Shown: positions 56,412 through 64,000 of the stretch, piece by piece
Layout of the letters: the number at the start of each line of letters is the position of its first letter
Numbering within the stretch: the first letter of the stretch is position 1
Notes under the pieces: generated by a model
What the model saw: only the letters and a program-made list of their open reading frames with translations
Database searches by the model: none
What the model was told of the DNA's origin: nothing
Assembly: GCA_963576565.1 (NCBI GenBank)
Contig: OY755038.1
Span: forward strand, 176,318,907-176,382,906
DNA: 64,000 bases
DNA from: Aspidapion aeneum
Taxonomy: Eukaryota > Arthropoda > Insecta > Coleoptera > Brentidae
Direction: 5' to 3'
Translations under genes and position numbers: made by a program

Positions 56412-57115
56412 GAATTTCATATCATATATAAATGAAAAAGAAATGCGTAAGATAAAATAAAAACCAATAAAGATGTTTTAAAAATAAAAAAAAACGTGTT
56501 TTTGCAAAAAAATACAGTAGTGCTGTGGCTCTGTGGCACTATTTCACGAGCCGCCACTGTAGTCAATGCCAGAAAATTACCTATCGCACGCTAAGGAACA
56601 ATATTTTTTCTGGGACCCCAAGCATATACAAACCACACCACATCCAATTACTTGAAAATGTAGTAGCTTTCTAAGAGAACAAACCGCATTTGACTCAAAA
56701 AAGCGTCTATAATATGAAGAACACAAGGCAAAAACGATTAAAGTCACTTTTACTTCATTTGCTAGAAAATGAATTTTGAAGTTTGACTTTCAGCGTCTTT
56801 CTCTTGGACGGGTTATTTTGTTTTATGAATAAATTCTAGACTATCAGTAATATTGCCGAGCATCACGGGTCACTTGGTTCGACTTTTTATAAGGATTTAT
56901 TTGGTAATATTGTCTTATTTCACCGTAAAAACTGACTTTCATCGTTTTTGATGTGTACTCTTCATATGGTAATTTTGCTTTAGAATAAGTGTGTGCAAAA
57001 ATTTTCCGTACAGTGTGCCGCAAAAAGACATTTGGCATATATGCAGAAGTGTGCGCAAAGTTGTTTCTTTGCGGTCACTCGTGAAAAAGAATATATTCGG
57101 GAATAAGAACCATAC
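56412..57115. other. Non-coding stretch downstream of candidate exon
   Basis: AT-rich; nothing recognised. If the exon at 57116-57258 is real, this would be intron or 3' sequence of its gene. Confidence 0.35.
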
Positions 57116-57258
57116 CCAAAAGAACCCATAAAACTACCAAGCTGTTTTGCAACCGAAGAAATCTGTTGAATTGCCGGGTTGGCCATTTCACCCACGGGAC
57201 CGTTTGCGATATCGTCTACCCCCATTTGAGGAGCAGGAGCGGCGTTCAACATTATTGC
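57116..57258 (-). other. Candidate host exon
   Basis: On the minus strand a splice-acceptor-like TTTATTTTAG ends at 57259. It is followed by an open frame with ATG at 57252 that reads PAPQMGVDDIANGPVGEMA and then PAIQQISSVAKQLGSFMG, a composition much more protein-like than other small frames here. A possible donor GGTATGG-type site (GT at 57115-57114) would end the exon. The frame itself runs on to 56980. The codons are more GC-rich than the surroundings. I do not recognise the protein. It may also be a fragment of an unknown mobile element. Confidence 0.4.
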
Positions 57259-57368
57259 CTAAAATAAATAAAAAATGCAGCTGACATTTAAGGAAGTTCA
57301 GAAAAACCCAGTGCCTATGGATAACTATTAAAGACACGAGGCAATTAGTCCAATCATTATAGAATTCT

Positions 57369-59454
57369 AGCTTGCAAAAGGTGGTGTAGTCGCGATTTTG
57401 ACATATGCTATTGACATTGAAGTCCTAAAACTAAATTTAGGTTTTCGACCTTGGAGGGGAGGGGGGGCAGCTCTTCCCACTATCTTGAATTTAATGTACA
57501 TAGAAAGGTTTTTTTTTATAAATTACTTGGGTACTGTACGTCTTAGAAAAAAAGTTATGACGCTAAATATTTCGCCGCCATTTTGTATTTTGATCTATTT
57601 TATTTAGTAGCGTTTAACTTCAAAACTGCTGATTTTTGAGAAAATCTGGAAAAAAGATAAAACAAAGAATAACTAATAACCTATAAAATGAGACATTACT
57701 GAGTTCTCTGAGTTGTATTCTTGCTGAGATACGAACCCTGAAGTGTTAGCAGTATACCCGTTGTCTATGTATTTCCATTGTATATGCAAAGTAAACCGGA
57801 ATTATTCAGTTTTATGTCATTTTCACAAAAGGTAAGCATTTTACAGAAAGTGTGTACCTTTATTGTAGAAAATGAAATTATCTATTAACCGTCATCTAGG
57901 TAGGCCAAGTCCACGGTTAGCACTTAACTGGCATCCATAAATTGGGGTTATTTTTTAGGATCACGAAAAAAAATCATCAAATTTTTTAGGTTTTATTTAG
58001 TTTTCAAACCAGCTAATTATTTTAGGGAAAAATGTTAAAATCCCTTTTAGAGAAAATAAAATGTTTTTTCAAACAGCGTATCCCAAATTGGGTTAAAGCT
58101 ATTGTTAACACTCCAGGGGTGTCCGCATATTGAGGTTATTTTTTTAATACTTTTTTTAAAATTTTTTATTTGGTTTATTTAATTTTTTTTAAACTTAACT
58201 TTCTAAAAAATCTTGTTTTACTCTATATTAATATTAATGAAAATAAAATTATCTTTAAAACGATATGTATCTAGTACGCATGCTTAGTAAATTTTTTTAA
58301 ATCACAAAAAAAAAGTTTAGTCTTAATTTGACGTCCCTGGTGTATTAACGGTTAACCAAATGTTACAACTTACTAACAATCTTCTGAATGAAAATTTAAT
58401 TGTCTATGACATAGAGTAAAACGTTTTTCCCGGGAAGGCTTGGTTTGTAAAAGAAATGGTAAAATACATGATAACAATACATTTTTTTTGTGATTAAAAA
58501 CAATCACTAAATGTGCGTATATTCTTTGAGTGTTCCTCGTTAACAAAAACCCACTGAATACATTTCGTTATAATAACAATTTTATTTTTAACAATATAGA
58601 GTTAAACAAGATTTTTTGAAAAGGTTGGTTTTTAAGAAAATTAAAACCAATAAAAATTTAAAAAAAAATAATTAAAAAAAAATAACCTCGATATGCAGGC
58701 GCCCCTGAAGTGTCAATAATAGCTTTAACACAACTTTCTGATACGCCGTTTCAAAGAACATTTTATTTTCGCTAAAATAGTGTTTTAACATTCTTCACTA
58801 AAATGCTCTTAGTTTTTTTGAAAACTGAATTAAACCTAAAAAAACATTTTTTTTGATAACCTTGGACTTGGCCCACTTTTGTGATACATCGGCTAAGGGA
58901 TAATTTAATTTTCTATAATAAAGTTGATTACACACTTTCTGTAAATAGCATACCTTTCGATAAAATGATTTAAAACTGAATCATTCCGATTTATTTTGCA
59001 TATACTATGGAATTACATAGGAAACGGGTGTACTTCTAAGAGAACTTGGTGATATCTCATCTTATAGGCTGTTAGTTAGCCTTTATTTTATATTATTACC
59101 GATTTTCTCAAAAATAAGCAGTTTCGAAGTAAAGGGCCACTAACAAAAAATTTGCTCAAAATCCAAAATGGCTGCGAAATGTTTAGGGTCATAACCTGAA
59201 AATCATTTGTCTGACAAAAAAACGTTTAAGAACGCTTTAGTAGAAAATTTTATTGTTTTTAACATTTGTTTGAAACGTTTTTTTTTTCTAAAATGTATAG
59301 GGACCAAGTAATTATAAAAAACCTATTCGTGCACACTAAATACAAGATGCCGGGGGAATCCGGCACCCCTTCAAGGTCGAAAACTCAAATTTTTTTAGGG
59401 CTCTATTGTACACAACATGTGTCAAAATCGCGACTACACCACCTTTTGCAAGCT
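57369..59454. mobile_element. Old 2.1-kb palindromic element
   Basis: Ends AGCTTGCAAAAGGTGGTGTA (57369) and its complement (to 59454) are near-perfect. Further inside, the arms (about 57369-58190 and 58650-59454) still pair, with many substitutions and indels: e.g. AATTGGGTTAAAGCTATTGT near 58090 against the reverse complement of the 58720 region, and the 57780 CATTGTATATGCAAAGTAAA area against 58995. A centre of about 450 bp lies between. Non-coding. It lies just upstream of the LINE leader. Confidence 0.75.
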
Positions 59455-59459
59455 GAGGG

Positions 59460-62400
59460 TCTTCTTTTCGCTTTAATGACTGGCCTAAATAAGTAAGGGA
59501 CTCAAAAAGAATTAATTCTCCTTTTTTGTCGTTTACTTTTGCAACGGGTAAGGGTAGACCCTCCGTAGATTCCAGGTACTCTCCGACCCGGAGAGTTAGC
59601 ACCTGTCTAGGGTCCCTTTCCCAGGGTTACGGGAGAAGACCACATCGATATGAAAGGCAAAGAGAATGGACCTCGGTACGGTGATCATAGCGTAGGTGGC
59701 AACCCTTTCTTTTAGGGATAGTATAAAAGACAGCTGTTGCCTTACAGTATGGCGTTGGCTCGTCAAAGGCTAGAGGAGAAAAACCTTGACTAAAAATCCT
59801 GGCCCTCCAAGTAGGGGGTTGAGGCATTAGACTGGTTCTCTAATACTTGTAAAACAAAGCAATTACCAAAAAGCCTAAACAAAGCCTAGGAGCAATAGAT
59901 GGAAATTTTCAGACGAAAAAAGCAAAGACAAAGGACTATGAATATAGCTACATGGAACGTACAGGGAGTGAATCAAAAGTTGGACCTTATTGCAACCGAA
60001 GTGCAGAATTGTAAGATCGATATCATTGCACTTACAGAGACAAAAAAGAAAGGAACAGGTACGAATAGTGTCGGCAATCTCGTCCATATATTCACTGGAG
60101 TCCCAAAAGAAAGAAGAGCAGCCAGAGGGGTATCCTTATTAATAAAGAAAAACCTAAAAAATAAGATTACCGACTACGATTGCATTAGTGAAAACATACT
60201 TCGAGTGAACATGAAGATGCTTGGTCATAATATAAGCATAATAGCAGTCTACGCACCATCAGATGACGAAAAAGTAGCTACAAAACAACTGTTCTTTGAC
60301 CAACTTGATGAGACTATCACCAAAATCGGTAATACCAGAAAAATAATTATGCTTGGCGATTTTAATAGCCGAACTGGTAGACAAACCCAGAGCAAAGTGA
60401 TAGGACCATTTGGAGAAGAAGTAACAAATGATGGCTTGAGACTGATGCAATTGTGTGAAACCCACAACCTAAAAATAAATAATGGTTTTTTTAGGCATAA
60501 GGATATTCATCGATATACCTGGATTCAGCCAACAAGAAATCTTAAATCAATCATTGAATATGGTATAGGTGGACAACACTCGCAATTAAAGTGGTATGAT
60601 GTGCGAGCACTTCGTGGTATTACCTGTGGATCTGACCACCATCTGGTAAAAGCAAAAATATTATTCCCTTTCAGAAAAACACATAAGGACGAAAGTATTG
60701 AAGAAAATGAAAACCTAGAATGCATCGAAGACAATCAAAAACACAACTTTAGAAGTCTAGAAATCGAAAGTACTCAAAGATTGTATCAGAACCGATTAGA
60801 CAAAAAATTAATAAACACAGAACACTCATTTGAAGAGATATATACAAACATAATAAAAAGCTTGAAGGAAGCAAGCATCGAAGCTGTTGGATACCAAGAT
60901 AATAGAAATAGCAGGAAGATGTGGTGGACGGAAAAAATACAGGAAATGGTCAAAGAGAAAAAACGCACATACTTGAAATGGCTCAGTACTAAAGAACAAA
61001 GAGACCTAGAAATCTACAGGGAAACCAAAAGACAGCTGAGAAATTTGATACGCACAGAAAAAAATGAACTGTTCGAGCGCAAATGCCACGATATCAATAC
61101 ACACGTAGGAGGTAGGCAGAGTTCTGATGTATGGAAATTCATTTCTACAGTAAAAAACCCAACAAAAGAAAAAGTAAACATCCAGATCATCAAACTAGAA
61201 CAATGGACAGAACACTACAAGGGACTGCTGCAGGAAACGAGACCCGAATATCTGGCAGCCTCTCCGAGGACAGACATAGAAGTACACGGAGAGGAAGTAA
61301 TCATCGAAAAAGAAATGATAAAAAATAGTATTAAAAAGCTTAAATCCGGAAAAGCTAGCGGACCTGGAGGAATATATGCTGAAATGCTCAAATATGGATA
61401 AGAGAAATTAATCGAAAATCTCACATATATTATCAATCAATGCATAAACGGACATCCAGTACCTGAAAATTACATTCATATCCTCAATACATAAAAAAGA
61501 AACAAGCTGGATTGCAACAATTACAGAGGAATTTCAGTAACTAGTACTCTCAGTAGATTGTACGGTAGGATTCTTAGAGATCTAATAGAGAAGGATTTTC
61601 ATGAACAAGAAGAAGAAGAGCAAAGTGGGTTTCGTGCAGGCAGATCTTGTAGTGATAATGTTTTTTGTCTTAAACAAGTAATTGAGAAAAGGAGCGCCAG
61701 AAATATAGAGACTCATGTTACCTTTGTGGACCTACAAAAAGCATATGATACCGTTCCAGTAGAAAAACTATGGACGGTGCTAGAGCAGACTAATATCAAT
61801 CATACATACATAAAAGCGATAAAAGAACTATACAAAGGGTCAAAATCTATAATTAAAATTGGAAATCGACTTTCAAAAGAATTCCTGGTAACAAAAGGCT
61901 TAAGACATGGATGTTGTATCTCTCCAAGTCTTTTTAAAATATGTATCGTAGTAGCTCTAAAAAACTGGAAACGGAAAGTGCACGGCATGGGAATACAACG
62001 ATTTACCATATACACACTACAGTTTGCTAACGACCAAGTAATTGTAGCTAATGATAAAGAAGACATGGAGTATATGATGAGAAAGTTAATAGAAGAATAC
62101 CAAAAGTGGGGATTAACGGTGAACGTGGACAAGACACAGTACTTATGTATTGGAAATGAATCCAGTGAGTTAGAACTAGACAATGGACAAGTAATATCTC
62201 CATGCAATGAGTATGTATACTTGGGTGTCACATTTGATAAAACAGGAACAGACTGTAAAGAACTGGAAAAAAGAATAGTAAAAGCAAAAAAGGTTATTGG
62301 ATGTCTTAACAGTATTTTATGGAGCAGAGAGATAAAAAAGAATGTAAAATTTAACATATATGAAACAATGGTGAAAAGCACGCTGTTGTATGGAATAGAG

Positions 62401-62815
62401 ACTTGTCGCGTAACAGAAAAATACCAAACAAAAATGAAAAGTGTCAAAATGGATGCAATAAGAAGATCAATGAGAATATCTAGAACAATCACATAAGAAA
62501 TGAGATCATAAAAGAAAGAATGGGAATCGAAGGGAGCATAACAAACGACATCACTAAAAGACAACTGATATGGTACGGCCATGTACAACGGATGAACGAC
62601 GAAAGATTACCAAAGCAGGTGCTAGAATGGCAACCACTAGGGCGCAGAAAAAGAGGGCGTCCTAAACTAGAATGGCAACAGTCAATCCAAAGATCAATGA
62701 GTCAAAAAAATCTGACAGAAGATGATTGTCAGGATCTAAGGAGGTGGAGAATAGGCGTCGGAACTTTTGTAAATTCCAAAATTTGTAGTTAAACTATATA
62801 TATACAAACGTAACC
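59460..62815 (+). mobile_element. RTE-like LINE, nearly full length, defective
   Basis: A leader of about 430 bp (matching 352-880 on the other strand) precedes a single long coding region with AP endonuclease and reverse transcriptase. No separate gag-like first frame is visible, which fits the RTE group; clade assignment is by overall look only. No poly(A) tail. A short TA-rich run near 62800 could be the 3' end. Boundaries are approximate. Confidence 0.8.
59899..62792 (+). pseudogene. LINE endonuclease-reverse transcriptase, broken
   Basis: The first frame, 59899-61401 (500 codons, ATG), carries the AP endonuclease with its motifs in order: TWNVQG, LTETKKK, IAVYAPS, LGDFNSRTG, GSDHHLV. 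Then follow a linker and the start of RT (KSGKASGPGGI). A stop at 61399 and frame changes near 61460-61500 interrupt it. 61558-62496 (312 codons) holds RT blocks QSGFRAGRSCSDN, VTFVDLQKAYDTV, GLRHGCCISPSLF, and the catalytic block as FANDQ where F-A-D-D is expected, so a metal-binding Asp is lost. 62520-62792, in another frame, has the C-terminal WYGHVQRMND and GRRKRGRPK motifs. Inactive as it stands. Confidence 0.85.
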
Positions 62816-63585
62816 ACTTACCAAGCTTAATAATAAACAACAAAAAACCAAATTGGCCGAACTATTCATTGTAGGTATATGTTCAGCTTCAGAGAAGTAA
62901 AGAGATTTGATTCCAGATGCGATTTGTTTAAATATTTTATATAAAGCAATTAATCCTTACCAGTTACCTTTCTTGTATGTTTTTTAAGCTATGGTCCAGT
63001 AAATATAAATACATAATTTTTCACAATTAAAACAAGTAGTTAAACATTAATTTTATGCCGTGAGTATCCACCAAGGGAACATTGAATTGGCGTGTAAATC
63101 ACATTATTACTTATAATTATAAATAATAATTATCCTTGGGGTTAATAGATAATGTTGGACTAGGTGCTGGGTTACGTAACAAAATGTGGCTATAAATTTA
63201 AGATAAATAAGAGTATTATAAATATAATATAAGATGGGCCAAAAAAAACCGTAATTTATTTTCCGCTGTAGGTTTTTTGTCCCTTGTTCAAACTTTGTGA
63301 TTTTGGTCTCTATCAAAAGCTAAGGCTTGAGACTATCTGTCTCTTAAAATTGACATTTCTGTGAAACCCGAGATAGCGCTTGATTTTTAAATTTAGCCAT
63401 TTTTCAGACCCCTCGCCAAATTTTTTGTGCGCCACTGTACTCAATTTTAAAAATTAACTAAAAAGCCACATCCTTACCGTACACAAAAAGGTATCAACTG
63501 GAAACATTGGTTAAGAAATAATAAAGTTGAACCTTAATGAATTAGGTGCTGATTTAACCCTTTGGGTAACGTAGGTAAAAAAAAT
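62816..63585. other. Non-coding stretch after the LINE
   Basis: AT-rich, no gene. A TTTTGTGCGCCACTGTAC sequence near 63425 recurs loosely near 63740 (TTATGTGCGCG), hinting at an old repeat. Confidence 0.35.
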
Positions 63586-63992
63586 GTTGTTTTTGTTCTA
63601 CTGTGGATTTATCAGACTAGATAAGACTATTTAATATCTACGGTAATAGGCATAAAGCTTGGATCTTGAACTACATAATTATGCTGTATTCTTATGCTTT
63701 TAAAACTTAAATATTTTTAACCCACTTGCCAAAAATTTATGTGCGCGTGTTAAATTTTGCAAGAACTAACATAATTAAACTATACCAAATCTTTACGGGA
63801 TATACTCAACAGTTCTTTTTAAGAAAAATATTATGATGACCTAATTGGTTTTAATTTTATATTAATGTAAATGTAAACCAATGGCACCAGCAGCCGCCAT
63901 AAATATAGCTACCTTTCAAAAGTTTAAAACAGTACCTATTTCGGTGTGGTTCTAAATAGTCTTTGATAAATCCACAGTAGAACAAAAACAAC
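63586..63992. mobile_element. Inverted-repeat element at the window end
   Basis: GTTGTTTTTGTTCTACTGTG at 63586 and its reverse complement ending at 63992 continue inward (GATTTATC, then AGACTATTTA with a small gap) for about 45 bp. The interior of about 320 bp is non-coding. Likely a MITE; no duplication visible. Confidence 0.6.
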
Positions 63993-64000
63993 CGTTTATT

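Noticed and set aside
61800..62588. 262-codon minus-strand frame opposite the LINE RT
   Set aside because: A shadow of the reverse-transcriptase coding strand; low-complexity hydrophobic translation.

Overview
This window looks like nuclear DNA of an arthropod, most likely an insect. It is AT-rich and has no bacterial-style operons. Nearly every recognisable coding stretch belongs to a eukaryotic mobile element: Gypsy LTR retrotransposons, an RTE-like LINE, a Penelope-like element, a Polinton/Maverick DNA element, a Harbinger-type element and several MITEs. I found no convincing complete host gene. One short candidate exon lies near 57.1-57.26 kb (minus strand). I cannot name the species.

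Layout. 1-880: 5' end of a minus-strand LINE running off the window. 1.1-2.0 kb: two MITEs. 2.37-14.56 kb: an old, decayed minus-strand Gypsy element split by two insertions. One is a Penelope-like element (12650-13787). The other is a fold-back block built of 455-bp repeats (3787-11577), flanked by the 11-bp direct repeat TAACTTTTTTA. That block was in turn hit by a young Gypsy element (4903-11061) with near-identical LTRs and TSD ATAT. 14.6-19.5 kb: non-coding DNA with two clear MITEs.

19668-37654 is the main discovery: an 18.0-kb, almost perfectly palindromic Polinton. Two 8.7-kb arms each carry a full-length 1255-codon protein-primed-type DNA polymerase B gene pointing outward, and they surround a 512-bp GC-rich centre with 127-bp repeats. 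The element starts AG, ends CT and is flanked by the 6-bp duplication TGCATT, as expected for a Polinton inserted as one unit. It lacks recognisable integrase, capsid, packaging-ATPase and protease genes, so it resembles a snap-back (defective-genome-like) derivative that kept normal Polinton length. It and a 648-bp TA-flanked fold-back element are nested in an older TIR element (19499-38682).

39268-55602: a second, unrelated giant fold-back element of 16.3 kb. Its arms are arrays of a roughly 146-bp repeat, about 25 copies on the left and 45-48 on the right. Its core holds other nested inverted-repeat elements, and its right end is interrupted by a 1659-bp Harbinger-type element (TSD TTA). 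55.8-56.03 kb: a short-period minisatellite. 57369-59454: a third, older, diverged 2.1-kb palindrome. 59.46-62.8 kb: a plus-strand RTE-like LINE with intact-looking endonuclease but broken frames and a mutated reverse transcriptase active site. 63.6 kb to the end: a further TIR element. The genes do not form a host pathway; the story is one of nested insertions and several independent palindromes.
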